Part shown: piece after piece, positions 1-8,510 of the stretch
Layout of the letters: every line of letters begins with the position of its first letter
Position numbering within the stretch: position 1 is the first letter of the stretch
NCBI GenBank assembly: GCA_007859745.1
Contig: SMLU01000001.1
Location: 2,170,001-2,234,000, forward strand
Source: Phycisphaerae bacterium RAS1
GTDB taxonomy: Bacteria; Planctomycetota; Phycisphaerae; UBA1845; Fen-1342
Length of the DNA stretch: 64,000 bases
Reading direction: 5' to 3'
Position numbers and translations under genes: made by a program
Notes under the pieces: generated by a model
What the model was told of the DNA's origin: nothing
Databases searched by the model: none
Seen by the model: the letters and a program-made list of their open reading frames with translations, nothing else

Positions 1-1
1 G

Positions 2-979
2 ATCGAGCAGTGCCGGCGCTATTGCCCGCAGGTGCTGGACTCGTTTCGCGAGCTGGCGGCGACCGGTCACGTCGATTTCATGGCCGAGACGTACTACCAC
101 TCGCTGAGCTTTCTCTATTCGCGCGAGGAGTGGACCGAGCAGGTCGCACTGCACCGGAAGCTGTTGCAGGACGTTTTCGGCCAGACGCCGACCGTCTTCC
201 GCAACACCGAGCTGATCTACAACAACGACGTGGCCCGCGCCGCCGCCGACCTGGGTTACAAGGCGGTGCTGTGCGAGGGGGCCGACCACCTGCTGGGCTA
301 CCGCTCGCCGACGTACCTGTATCACCCGCCGGGCGAGAAGCGCGTCAAGCTGCTGCTGAAGAACTACCGCCTGTCGGACGATCTCGCTTTCCGCTTTAGC
401 AATCGCGACTGGGCCGAGTGGCCGCTGACGGCCGACAAGTTCGCCCGCTGGGTGCACCAGGTGAACGGCAACGGCTACGTCGTCAACATCTTCGTGGACT
501 ACGAGACCTTCGGCGAGCACCAGTGGGCCGACACGGGCATCTTCGAGTTTCTGCGGCATATGCCCGAGGAGGTCTTCAAGCTGCCCGACAACGACTTCAA
601 AACTCCGGCCGAGGCCGCCGCGGCCTACCCGGCCAGCGGCGAGTACGACGTGCCGCACATGATCTCGTGGGCCGACACGGAGCGCGACCTGTCGGCCTGG
701 CTGGGCAACGCGATGCAATCCAACGCGCTGCACGAGCTCTACCGCGTCGAGCAGGAGGTGAAGCAGCACGGCGACCCGGCGGTGCTGGAGGATTGGCGGA
801 AGCTGACGATCTCGGATCACTTCTATTACATGTGCACCAAGTATTTCGCCGACGGCGCCGTGCACAAGTATTTCAACCCGTATGACTCGCCGTATGACTC
901 GTTCATCAATTTCATGAACGTGCTGGACAATCTGCGCGGGCGGATTGGGACGCAGCGCGCCGGGCGCCTCACCGCGTAG
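2..979 (+). CDS. Glycoside hydrolase family 57 (alpha-amylase-like), 5'-truncated by the window edge
   Basis: This is the C-terminal portion of a GH57 retaining alpha-glucan hydrolase or transferase. The reading frame is open from base 2, so the N-terminus, including the expected HQP motif, lies outside the window. Visible GH57 signatures are FMAETYYHSL near visible residue 29, FRNTELIYNN with the expected catalytic nucleophile Glu at about residue 70, and FVDYETFGEHQW with the expected acid/base Asp at about residue 166. The tail reads SDHFYYMCTKYF, as in the GH57 alpha-amylase subgroup. The protein has no visible secretion signal because the start is missing, and it probably acts on intracellular alpha-glucan. 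An internal GTG at 32 could be mistaken for the start, but coding similarity continues upstream of it. Confidence 0.85.
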   Translation: MEQCRRYCPQVLDSFRELAATGHVDFMAETYYHSLSFLYSREEWTEQVALHRKLLQDVFGQTPTVFRNTELIYNNDVARAAADLGYKAVLCEGADHLLGYRSPTYLYHPPGEKRVKLLLKNYRLSDDLAFRFSNRDWAEWPLTADKFARWVHQVNGNGYVVNIFVDYETFGEHQWADTGIFEFLRHMPEEVFKLPDNDFKTPAEAAAAYPASGEYDVPHMISWADTERDLSAWLGNAMQSNALHELYRVEQEVKQHGDPAVLEDWRKLTISDHFYYMCTKYFADGAVHKYFNPYDSPYDSFINFMNVLDNLRGRIGTQRAGRLTA

Positions 980-1126
980 GCTCACCGCGTAGGCTGGGCT
1001 GAGTACTCGAAGCCCAGCCCGCCCAGCCGGCGTAGGGTCCGCTGTGCGGACCACGGCAGCCGGCGTAGCCGGCGTAGGGTCCGCTGTGCGGACCACGGCA
1101 GCGGTCCGCACAGCGGACCCTACCTA
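980..1126. repeat. Intergenic palindromic repeats (GTCCGCTGTGCGGAC type)
   Basis: The gap between two convergent genes consists almost wholly of repeats. A fragment of the GGCTGGGCTGAGTACTCGA repeat lies at about 990-1020. Two direct copies of a unit containing GGTCCGCTGTGCGGACC follow at about 1032 and 1075, and an inverted copy lies at 1102-1123. The same palindromic core recurs at 10896-10947. Folded, the array could act as a bidirectional terminator for the genes on either side. Confidence 0.8.
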
Positions 1127-3796
1127 TCACCCGCCGGACACGAGCGCGACAAACGGATTAATGTCCAGGATGTTCGTCTGACCGTCGCCGTTGATGTCGC
1201 CGTTGCTGATGTCGCAATCCGGGAACTGGGCCGCATACGCCGCCGGATCGGAGAGCGCCAGCACGAGCGGGTTGATGTCGAGGATGTTCACCGCGCCGTC
1301 GCAGTTCATGTCGCCGGGCAGCGCGACGCACACCACGACGTAGTCGGTGCTCTGCGCGCCCATCGAGTCCGTGACGCGCAGCCGCACCGTGTGGCGGTTC
1401 TGCGGCCTGGGCGCACCCGCGCCGGCCGCGAACGCATGGCAGACCGATCCGCCGGCGCCCAGGTCGCCGTCGATGTGATCGTCCCAGCTCAGCGTGTAAG
1501 GCGGAACGCCGCCGACGGCGCGACCCTGGAAGCAGAGCTGCTGACCGGGCGGGACGCAGATCGGCTCCATCGGCGACAGGATGTCCGCCCGCAGCGGCGG
1601 CGCATCGGCCCACACGTGCAGCATGTCTGTGCTCGTGTCGCCGCCCTGCTCCGTCAGCGTGACATTCAGGATGTAGGCCGGCCGCAGCGTCGGCTGCATC
1701 TCGTCGCAGGCGTGCTCGTAGTAGCCGTAGGCGACCTCATCGATCTGAATGGTCTGCACGTCGGCGGTAATTCCATCGATTGTCGCGTCGGCGCCCTGCG
1801 TGCTGAGCGCGGCGATGATCGTCGACAGCGGCACAAGGTTCACCATCGGTCCGGTCGTCACCGGCCGCCACGGCGCGCGGAAGATGCGCTGCATCTGTCC
1901 ACCCTCGCCCAGCGCCACGGTCATGCCGCCGCCGGGGCCCGACACGATCCACTGGTTCGACGGTCCCAGCCGCCGCTGATACTTCACGCGCACCGCCGTC
2001 GGAAAGACGCTGCCGGGCACGTGCTGCCACGTACCGCCGACCTCCTCGCGCTCGCCGCGATAGGCGTAGTCCACGCCGGTCACGACCGCCCCCGGGGGCA
2101 TCAGTTGCAACTGGCTCAGCAGGTTGTCCGCCAGCGCGGGCGCGACCGACGCCGACGGCAGGTTCGGCGGGGCGGCGACCGGCTCCATCCAGGCGGCGGT
2201 GTTCTGCAGCTCCACGCCGCCGGACGTGGCGCACACGCGGAGCTGATACGCGCCGTCGAAGCTGTTGATGAACATCTGGTCGTCGTCGTAGCCGATGTCC
2301 GCGTTGCAGAATGTCTGCGTCGCGGCGCAGAGGTCGTCGGCGATGGCCCGCACGTAGGCGGGATCGATGTTTTGCGGCACGGCGGTGTAGCGCGGCATTT
2401 GCGTCGGCGCGCCGCGCTGCGCGAGCAGCGTGCTGCTGATCAGCACGCGCAGGCCGCGTTCGCCCTGCCGCTCGAAGGCGACGGCGTCCTGCGGCGGCGG
2501 CTGCGGGCCGGCATCCTGCGGCTGCTCTCCCTCGCGCTGGCCGCCGCCGGCGCCGGTGTCGTAGCTCCACCAGTGATACGCGCCATTGTGGGTCGGGTCG
2601 TTGTTCACTGAGCCTTCGCCCCAGGCGTAGTCGTTCCCCATCGACTCCGTCTCGCCGATGACAAACGCCGTGTAGCCCGATCCATGCTTGAAGTCGGCCG
2701 CGTGGAACCACGCTTTGCGCACCTTTTCGGCCGAGTCGAACGCCCCGTTGTCCACCATGAAGCGGCCGAACCAGTAGCCGTGATTCACGTCCTTGGCGTT
2801 CGTTTTCCAGCCGAGAACCAGGTGCAGACCATCCATGCACTGGAACCAGTCGTCCCGATTGTCCCAGTCCTTCATCGTCTGGCACGCGTTGAACGCCATC
2901 CACTCCATCTCGCCGTTGCCCCAGGCGCCGCGCCCGTCACCGGGCACGGTGTGGGCGTCATCGTGATCGTCATTGCCGAACTTCAGCGTGCGGCGCGTCT
3001 CCTTGTAGTACCAGTCGTTCGTGCTGCTGCCGTGGCCGCTGAAATAGGCGAGGTCGAACGCGTCGGAAAAGCCGCTGTTGGTGCCGCCGACGTCGTCGCG
3101 CTTGAAATCCTCCTCCCACGCGTCGCTGTCGCCGAAACCCTGCCAGCCCCAGCCGAGCTGGTCGCGCAGGCCGCGCGCATCGTTGTCGCAGCGGCTCAGA
3201 TCGCTGCTCGGGCTGGGATAGTTGTTGATCCACTCGTAATACAGGCTCCCCGCGCCGCGCGGCGCAGCGCCGCCGTCTGCGTCGACCTGCTCGAAGTACG
3301 CCGAGAGCTCGAACAGCAGAACCGCGCCATCCTTCGTGCCCGATTGCAGCGGAACGAAGCGGACGCCCAGCACGCGGCTGTCCGGTCCCAGCAAGTCGAC
3401 CGGCGACCCGTCGCCCGCGCTGACGCCGGCGCCGAAAAAGCGCCAGGTTTTGAACAGGTCGAGGACTTCGACCTGAAAGGCGGCGGCGTTAGTCGCCACG
3501 CGCACCTGGTTCACCCAGCGCGGTGCGCCGATGAAGCGGACCTCCAGCGCATCATCGCCGCCGGCGCTGATTGCGGCGGCCGTCGCCGGGTCGTCGTCCG
3601 TCGCCGCCAGGTCCTCGGCGCAGTGATTCGGCGCGCCCGCCGCAGCGCTGCTCGGCTGAATGCAGACGCGCGAAAACTGACAGCGATTGACGGGCATGGG
3701 ATGCGGACCGGGCCGGAACTCCGGGCCGCCCGCAGCGGCGGCCAAGGCAGCGGCCACGGAGAGCGTGTAGAGCGTGACGACGGATGTGCGCATCAT
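1127..3796 (-). CDS. Secreted caspase-fold-like protein (DUF6345-type) with C-terminal dockerin-like domain
   Basis: This is an 889-residue exported protein of unknown function. The start at 3796 is chosen because AAGGAGA lies 5 nt upstream and the protein then begins with a typical signal peptide (MMRTSVVTLYTLSVAAALA). Around residue 255 it has YFSGHG and around residue 305 FNACQT. This His ... Cys arrangement is that of clan CD (caspase/gingipain-like) peptidases and of DUF6345 proteins, so a His/Cys dyad is plausible but unproven. The region 230-390 is rich in Trp and Asp. The last 64 residues form a dockerin-like pair of calcium-binding loops (GDMNCDGAVNILDIN ... NGDINGDGQTNILDIN) ending in SGG, shared with the genes at 30311 and 38494. 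It is probably a surface or periplasmic protein. Whether it is an active protease is inference. Confidence 0.75.
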   Translation of the reverse strand: MMRTSVVTLYTLSVAAALAAAAGGPEFRPGPHPMPVNRCQFSRVCIQPSSAAAGAPNHCAEDLAATDDDPATAAAISAGGDDALEVRFIGAPRWVNQVRVATNAAAFQVEVLDLFKTWRFFGAGVSAGDGSPVDLLGPDSRVLGVRFVPLQSGTKDGAVLLFELSAYFEQVDADGGAAPRGAGSLYYEWINNYPSPSSDLSRCDNDARGLRDQLGWGWQGFGDSDAWEEDFKRDDVGGTNSGFSDAFDLAYFSGHGSSTNDWYYKETRRTLKFGNDDHDDAHTVPGDGRGAWGNGEMEWMAFNACQTMKDWDNRDDWFQCMDGLHLVLGWKTNAKDVNHGYWFGRFMVDNGAFDSAEKVRKAWFHAADFKHGSGYTAFVIGETESMGNDYAWGEGSVNNDPTHNGAYHWWSYDTGAGGGQREGEQPQDAGPQPPPQDAVAFERQGERGLRVLISSTLLAQRGAPTQMPRYTAVPQNIDPAYVRAIADDLCAATQTFCNADIGYDDDQMFINSFDGAYQLRVCATSGGVELQNTAAWMEPVAAPPNLPSASVAPALADNLLSQLQLMPPGAVVTGVDYAYRGEREEVGGTWQHVPGSVFPTAVRVKYQRRLGPSNQWIVSGPGGGMTVALGEGGQMQRIFRAPWRPVTTGPMVNLVPLSTIIAALSTQGADATIDGITADVQTIQIDEVAYGYYEHACDEMQPTLRPAYILNVTLTEQGGDTSTDMLHVWADAPPLRADILSPMEPICVPPGQQLCFQGRAVGGVPPYTLSWDDHIDGDLGAGGSVCHAFAAGAGAPRPQNRHTVRLRVTDSMGAQSTDYVVVCVALPGDMNCDGAVNILDINPLVLALSDPAAYAAQFPDCDISNGDINGDGQTNILDINPFVALVSGG

Positions 3797-4161
3797 GAGA
3801 TTCTCCTTGCGTGTGATCCTCGGAACCGGATGCGCGAGCAGAGCGGAACGCCGCGCCCCATCAGCGGGGAAGCGTTCGAGGCTCGCGTTACTCACGCGCA
3901 AGTGGAAAATTCGTCCCCACGCTGGCGGCCGGCTGCCCGCCGGGGGCGGGTGTGCGGCTGTCTGAACGATGGCGGAAAGCGAGTAGGCTGGGCGGAGCGA
4001 GTGGGCTGGGCTGAGCGAGTAGGCTGGGCTGAGTACTCGAAGCCCAGCGAGTAGGCTGGGCTGAGTACTCGAAGCCCAGCGAGTAGGCTGGGCTGAGTAC
4101 TCGAAGCCCAGCGTAAGTGCTGCTGGGCTTCGAGTACTCAGCCCAGCCTACACTACTACAC
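3797..4161. repeat. Intergenic region with a 32-bp tandem array and inverted copy
   Basis: The first 180 bases are the leader of the secreted protein and show nothing else recognisable. From about 3981 to 4112 a 32-bp unit (core GGCTGGGCTGAGTACTCGA) is repeated in tandem. Units at 4017-4048, 4049-4080 and 4081-4112 are identical, and two degenerate copies precede them. An inverted copy lies at 4122-4150. The IS at 4162-4995 interrupts further array sequence, because CTCAGCCCAGCCTAC resumes at 4996. The same unit also occurs at about 990-1020 and 57750-57830. Confidence 0.85.
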
Positions 4162-4995
4162 TAGAAGCTATCCCTAAACCTGTCGAATCAACAGAATGGT
4201 GCATGCCAGGTGCAGAAAGCCGCGGAACAACTTGGTGGACTTTTCCCAGCGGATGCACAAGCGGCGGAAGTGTTGAATCCAGGCAATGGTGCGCTCCACG
4301 GTCCAGCGACGCTTGTATCTTCGCAGCGGCCGGCCATCCTGTGTGATGTTGACGCGGTTGGAGCGATGCGGCGCGATCAGCTCCGTCCCGCGCTGCGCCA
4401 GCTCTGCCGCCAGCCCGTCGTCGTCGTACGCTTTGTCGCCGATCACCCGCTCGGGCACGCCGCTGGTCAGCATGAAGTCGAACAGCCGCTGCACCAGTCG
4501 GCTCTCGTGCGGCGTGGCCGACATCGTGTCGATCGACACCGGCAACCCCTGGGCATCCACCAGAATCATGATTTTCACCCCTTTTCCGGCCTTCGTGAGC
4601 CCCACGCCGTCGCCGCCGCCCTTGGCTTTCGAGAACATGCCGTCCATGAAACACTCGTACAGCCGGAAGCCGTCGCGCTCCTCGACCACGCGGCCGGCCT
4701 CGCGCAGCACGCGTTCAAAGACGCCGTCCCGCACCCAGCGCTGAAAGTGCCGATGCACGGCGCTCTTGGCCCCGAACGCCCGAGGCAAGTCCTTCCACTT
4801 GGCCCCGTTGTCCAGAATCCAGAAGATGCCGCGCAGCACCCTGGCCTTGTCCAACGCAGGCCGACCGCCCTTGGCACTGATCGGCGGATCGGGAATCCGT
4901 TCCAACAGCCAACTACACACATCATCCGTGAGCGTCAACATGTTGTGTATTATACATCTGAATGCCACAATATGCCAGTTTAGGGATAGGTTCTA
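4162..4995 (-). mobile_element. IS5-family (IS427-like) insertion sequence, 834 bp
   Basis: The element is complete. The left end TAGAAGCTATCCCTAAAC (4162-4179) and the inverted right end GTTTAGGGATAGGTTCTA (4978-4995) match at 17 of 18 positions. They enclose one intact transposase gene whose stop codon lies inside the left inverted repeat. The outermost TA on each side may be a target duplication of the kind IS427 elements make, in which case the true ends are 2 bp further in. Intact ends and ORF suggest fairly recent insertion, here into a tandem repeat array. A solo near-identical end lies at 38271-38288. Confidence 0.9.
4174..4941 (-). CDS. IS5-family transposase
   Basis: This is a 255-residue DDE transposase. 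The ATG at 4941 gives MLTLTDD, a common IS5-family N-terminus, and is preferred to an upstream in-frame GTG at 4968. The N-terminal half carries the DUF4096-like segment (LDNGAKWKDLPRAFG). The acidic triad is visible as D in FMDGMFSKAKG (about residue 100), D in GDKAYDDD (about 169) and E in RRWTVERTIAW (about 216). IS427 relatives often need a frameshift between two ORFs, but here a single uninterrupted frame encodes the whole protein, so the element may be active. It is flanked directly by the terminal inverted repeats. Confidence 0.92.
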   Translation of the reverse strand: MLTLTDDVCSWLLERIPDPPISAKGGRPALDKARVLRGIFWILDNGAKWKDLPRAFGAKSAVHRHFQRWVRDGVFERVLREAGRVVEERDGFRLYECFMDGMFSKAKGGGDGVGLTKAGKGVKIMILVDAQGLPVSIDTMSATPHESRLVQRLFDFMLTSGVPERVIGDKAYDDDGLAAELAQRGTELIAPHRSNRVNITQDGRPLRRYKRRWTVERTIAWIQHFRRLCIRWEKSTKLFRGFLHLACTILLIRQV

Positions 4996-5034
4996 CTCAG
5001 CCCAGCCTACACGTGGTGCAGCGCGGGCGGCGCG

Positions 5035-6447
5035 TCAGTGCATCCCGCTCGCCGGGGCGAGGTGTTTGACCATTTCGCCCACGACGGCCTTTGCGTCGCC
5101 GAAGACCATCAGCGTCTTGTCCATGGTGTACAGCTCGTTGTCGATGCCCGCAAAACCGGGGTTCATCGAGCGCTTGATGCAGAACACCGCCTTCGCCTGG
5201 TCGGCGTTGATGATCGGCATGCCGAAGATCGGGCTGGTCTTGTCGTGCCGGGCGGCGGGGTTGACCACGTCGTTGGCCCCGATCACCAGAACGGCGTCCA
5301 CCTGCCCCATGTCCGGGTTGATCTCGTCCATCTCGACCAGCCGGTCGTACGGGATGTCCGCCTCGGCCAGGAGCACGTTCATGTGCCCCGGCATGCGGCC
5401 GGCGACCGGGTGAATCGCAAATTTCACCGTGACGCCGCGCTTGGTGAGCTGGTCATACAGCTCGCGCACGCGATGCTGCGCCTGGGCGACGGCCATGCCG
5501 TAGCCGGGGACGATCACGACGGTGGCGGCTTGTTCCATCATCAACGCGGCGTCTTCGGGCGTGGCGCTCTTGACGGCTTTCTTCTCGCCGGCGGCGGCGG
5601 CGGCCTGCACCTGACCGAACGCGCCGAAAAGCACGTTGGTGAAGGAGCGGTTCATCGCCTTGCACATGATGATCGAGAGAATCAAGCCCGACGATCCGTC
5701 GAGCGCGCCCGCGGTGATGAGCAGCTTGTTGTCGAGCACGAATCCCATCGCGACCGCGGAAAGGCCGGCGTAGGAATTCAGAATCGAGATCACCGTCGGC
5801 ATGTCCGCCCCGCCGATCGGCATAACGAGCATCCAGCCGAAATTCAGGGCCAGCACGATGACGAGGATAAAGAGCAGCGGCGAGATCACCGACTTGGCCG
5901 GCATAAGCACCAGCACGATGCCCAGCAGCAGCGCCAGCGCGAACGCGCCGAGGTTGACGTACGTCTGCCCCTTGTAGACCCACGGCCGCTGCGGAATCCA
6001 CTTCACTTCCTGCAACTTGCCGGCGGCGATCAGGCTGCCCGTGAACGTGAGGTAGCCGAGGATGATCTCCAGAACGATGGCCGTCATACGAAATGGCGTC
6101 AGGTTCGGCGCGCCAGGCTCCGCCAGCCAGAAGAAATACTTGGCCGTTCCGACCAGCCCCGCCGCCAGGCCGCCGAAGGCGTGCGAGAGGGCGGTTCGTT
6201 GCGGGACGGCCGTGAGCGGCACCATCGACAGCCAGATGCCGGGGCCGATCGCCAGGGCGATCGGGATGATGATCCATAGATGCCGCGTGACACCGGGCGC
6301 CCCCCACGTGGCGACAATGGCGACGAACATGGCCGCGACGCCGGCGTAGACGCCGCGGCGCGCGGACTTGGGGTCGCTGAGCCAGTGCAGCGACATGACG
6401 AAGAGCGCGGTGGAGAGCAGGTAGGCGAGCTGGATGACGTAAGTCAT
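5035..6447 (-). CDS. pntB: NAD(P) transhydrogenase subunit beta
   Basis: This 470-residue subunit of the proton-translocating transhydrogenase carries the membrane domain (about eight or nine hydrophobic segments through residue ~280) and the NADP(H)-binding domain III at the C-terminus. Domain III shows the family fingerprints VIVPGYGMAVAQAQ, KFAIHPVAGRMPGHMNVLLAEA, VLVIGANDVVNPAA and GMPIINADQAK. The start ATG overlaps the stop of the upstream pntAB gene by 4 bp (ATGA), indicating translational coupling. The enzyme uses the proton gradient to reduce NADP+ with NADH. Gene order pntAA-pntAB-pntB on the minus strand is the split-alpha arrangement common in many bacteria. Confidence 0.96.
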   Translation of the reverse strand: MTYVIQLAYLLSTALFVMSLHWLSDPKSARRGVYAGVAAMFVAIVATWGAPGVTRHLWIIIPIALAIGPGIWLSMVPLTAVPQRTALSHAFGGLAAGLVGTAKYFFWLAEPGAPNLTPFRMTAIVLEIILGYLTFTGSLIAAGKLQEVKWIPQRPWVYKGQTYVNLGAFALALLLGIVLVLMPAKSVISPLLFILVIVLALNFGWMLVMPIGGADMPTVISILNSYAGLSAVAMGFVLDNKLLITAGALDGSSGLILSIIMCKAMNRSFTNVLFGAFGQVQAAAAAGEKKAVKSATPEDAALMMEQAATVVIVPGYGMAVAQAQHRVRELYDQLTKRGVTVKFAIHPVAGRMPGHMNVLLAEADIPYDRLVEMDEINPDMGQVDAVLVIGANDVVNPAARHDKTSPIFGMPIINADQAKAVFCIKRSMNPGFAGIDNELYTMDKTLMVFGDAKAVVGEMVKHLAPASGMH

Positions 6448-6935
6448 GGCTTGCCTCCTTCGCGCGTCTTGAACATCTTGAGCATGCGGTCCGTGATGAG
6501 AAATCCGCTGATGATGTTGGTCATCGAAGCGAACAGGGCGACTGCGCCCATGACACGGATGTGCGTCGGGTAGTGCTCACCGCCGGCGATGATGAGCGAG
6601 CCGACGACGGCGATTGCCGAGATGGCGTTGGTGAGCGACATCAGCGGGGTGTGGAGCAGGCGCGAGACGCGGCGGATAACGCCGATGCCGATGAAGGTGG
6701 CCAGCATGAAGACGAAGAGCATCGACATGTAGTCGAGGCTTTCGCCACCGGCGGGGGCGTGTGCGGCGGTGTGCGTGGGTGCGGGCAACGGAATGGGCGT
6801 CGCCGGGCGAGGCGCATCATCATGTGGTATGGGCTTCCAGCCCGTCGCCTGAGACGATGCAGGTTGTGCCGCCGCGGCCGACGCGAGGGTCATCGCGGCC
6901 GCGATGGCGACAAGCACGAATCTTCGAACGTACAT
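6444..6935 (-). CDS. pntAB: NAD(P) transhydrogenase subunit alpha, membrane part, with unusual N-terminal extension
   Basis: This is the small membrane part of the alpha subunit. The conserved core runs from about residue 68 (MSMLFVFMLATFIGIGVIRRV) and includes HTPLMSLTNAISAI and a C-terminal hydrophobic pair. Family members are usually about 95-110 residues. Here 163 residues are encoded because a signal-peptide-like N-terminus (MYVRRFVLVAIAAAMTLASA) and a Pro-rich linker precede the core. The linker contains no other ATG in frame before the core, so the extension is probably real. The gene overlaps pntB by 4 bp and follows pntAA after a hairpin. Confidence 0.92.
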   Translation of the reverse strand: MYVRRFVLVAIAAAMTLASAAAAQPASSQATGWKPIPHDDAPRPATPIPLPAPTHTAAHAPAGGESLDYMSMLFVFMLATFIGIGVIRRVSRLLHTPLMSLTNAISAIAVVGSLIIAGGEHYPTHIRVMGAVALFASMTNIISGFLITDRMLKMFKTREGGKP

Positions 6936-6989
6936 TTGCCGCGCCTCTTGTGTGCCACCGGAAATTCCGGGATTCAGTCGGTTCTCGAT

Positions 6990-7011
6990 CGTCGGACGCT
7001 GAGGTCCGACG
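6990..7011. repeat. Hairpin between pntAA and pntAB
   Basis: The arms CGTCGGAC (6990-6997) and GTCCGACG (7004-7011) are perfect inverted repeats with a 6-nt loop, placed immediately after the pntAA stop codon. There is no T-run, so it is more likely an mRNA-stabilising or intercistronic repeat than a strong terminator. Confidence 0.6.
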
Positions 7012-8154
7012 CTACAGGGCCGCCTTGGCTGCGGCGTGGAGCACCTCGCCGTTGTGCGTCACCAGCGCGCCCTTGATGATGTCGTCATTCAGGTCCAGGT
7101 TGAACTTGCCGTCCTTCCAGAATTCGAGCACGAACGCGGTCAGGTTGCGCGAGTAGAGCGTGCTCCCGTGCAGCGGCATGTCTGACGGGAGGTTCAGCGG
7201 GGCGCAGATCTTGACGCCGCCGTGCAGCACCGTCTTTCCCGGCTCGGTCAGCTCGCAGTTTCCGCCCGCTTCGGCCGCGAGGTCGACAATGACCGATCCG
7301 GGCTTCATGCCGCGGACGGCGTCGGCGCTGATGAGCTTGGGCGCTTTGACGCCGCCGATGAGGGCGGTGGTGATGACCACGTCGGACGTGGCGCAGTGCT
7401 TGGTAATGAGCTCGCCCTGCTTGCGGTAGAAGTCCTGCGAGAGCTCCTTGGCGTAGCCGCCGGCGTCCTGGGCGGCTTCGCTGGTTTCGACGCCGACGAA
7501 TTTCGCGCCCAGGCTCTCGACCTGCTCTTTCACGACCGGGCGCGTGTCGGTGGCCTCGACGATGGCGCCGAGGCGGCGAGCCGTGGCGATCGCCTGCAGC
7601 CCGGCGACGCCGGCGCCGATGACAAAAACACGGGCGGCGAGGATCGTGCCGGCCGCTGTCATGAACATCGGAAAGTACTTGGGCAGCTCGTGGGCGGCGA
7701 GCAGCACAGCCTTATATCCGCCGATGTTGGCCATGCTGGAGAGCGTGTCCATCGACTGCGCCCGCGTCGTGCGCGGGATGCAGTCGGTGGAGAACGCCGT
7801 GATCTTCCGCGCCGCGAGGCGTTTGACGGCGTCGAGGTTGCGGATGGGCAGGAGCGTGGTCAGCAGCATCGCCCCCTCTCGCATCAGCTCCACTTCGTGG
7901 CGGCCGGCGCGATCGTTCATCGTCGGCGGCTGGACTTTCAATACGAAGTCGGCGTCGGCCAGGAGCGCGGGAGCGTCCGGCACGACGGTCGCGCCGGCTT
8001 CGGCGTACAGCGCGTCGGAGAGGAAAGCCGATGCGCCGACGCCCGCCTCGATCGCCACCTGGACGCCCTTCTGGGTGAGTTTCTTGCAGGATTCGGGGAC
8101 GAGCGCCGCCCGTCGCTCGTCAGGGCGGGTCTCCCGCGGAACAGCCAGTTTCAT
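7012..8154 (-). CDS. pntAA: NAD(P) transhydrogenase subunit alpha, NAD-binding part
   Basis: This 380-residue soluble domain I binds NAD(H). The N-terminus MKLAVPRETRPDERRAALVP is the standard family start, so ATG 8154 is chosen over the longer open frame to 8340, whose extra 62 codons look non-coding. Other signatures are SFLYP-like replacement ALLTTLLPIRN, DCIPRTTRAQSMD, the dinucleotide-binding IGAGVAGLQAIATARRLGA and DTRPVVKEQVESLGA, and NVALIGGVKAPKLI-like TTALIGGVKAPKLIS. It is the first gene of the pnt operon. Together with pntAB and pntB it would couple proton entry to NADPH formation. Confidence 0.96.
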   Translation of the reverse strand: MKLAVPRETRPDERRAALVPESCKKLTQKGVQVAIEAGVGASAFLSDALYAEAGATVVPDAPALLADADFVLKVQPPTMNDRAGRHEVELMREGAMLLTTLLPIRNLDAVKRLAARKITAFSTDCIPRTTRAQSMDTLSSMANIGGYKAVLLAAHELPKYFPMFMTAAGTILAARVFVIGAGVAGLQAIATARRLGAIVEATDTRPVVKEQVESLGAKFVGVETSEAAQDAGGYAKELSQDFYRKQGELITKHCATSDVVITTALIGGVKAPKLISADAVRGMKPGSVIVDLAAEAGGNCELTEPGKTVLHGGVKICAPLNLPSDMPLHGSTLYSRNLTAFVLEFWKDGKFNLDLNDDIIKGALVTHNGEVLHAAAKAAL

Positions 8155-8510
8155 GCGTTGATCCCATCTAGCGCCCCTCGCGGCGACGTTCGCCGCGCCG
8201 CGGACGCCGGGCGATCGCCGTCGAGCTTCGACCGCTGGGGAGCGCGCGTATCCTACTCCGGCGTCGGCGCCCGGCCAATGAGCGGGAAGGGATCGAGTAT
8301 CCGGCGGTCCCACTCGGGCGCACCCCGCTTCAGGCTGCAATCCGTCCGAACCCGCCGCGCCAAGCGGCGGGGTGACTGTCCGGGCCCGTTCGCGGCGTGT
8401 CGTAGATTGACGCCGCTCACCGTGCGCACGTTACCCCGCCGCTTGGCGCGGCGGGTTCCGAAAGACGCCGCCGTTCGCAACTCGCATCGCGATGCCCCTC
8501 CCCGTTCCCG
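8155..8510. repeat. Intergenic region with paired REP-like palindromes
   Basis: This 356-bp gap between two minus-strand genes holds a pair of inverted REP-like units. One unit, 8345-8375, has the core CCGCCGCGCCAAGCGGCGG, which itself folds with a GCCAA loop and continues GGTGA. The second unit, 8431-8461, is the reverse complement with 56 bp between them. The same pair occurs at 24756-24855 and 47249-47337. Spurious frames through it read PRRLARRVRT. Upstream sequence (8155-8344) presumably carries the pnt promoter, but no clear box was seen. Confidence 0.85.

Noticed and set aside
3981-4150. Tandem repeats as a CRISPR array
   Set aside because: The units abut directly with no unique spacers, one is inverted, and no cas gene is present.
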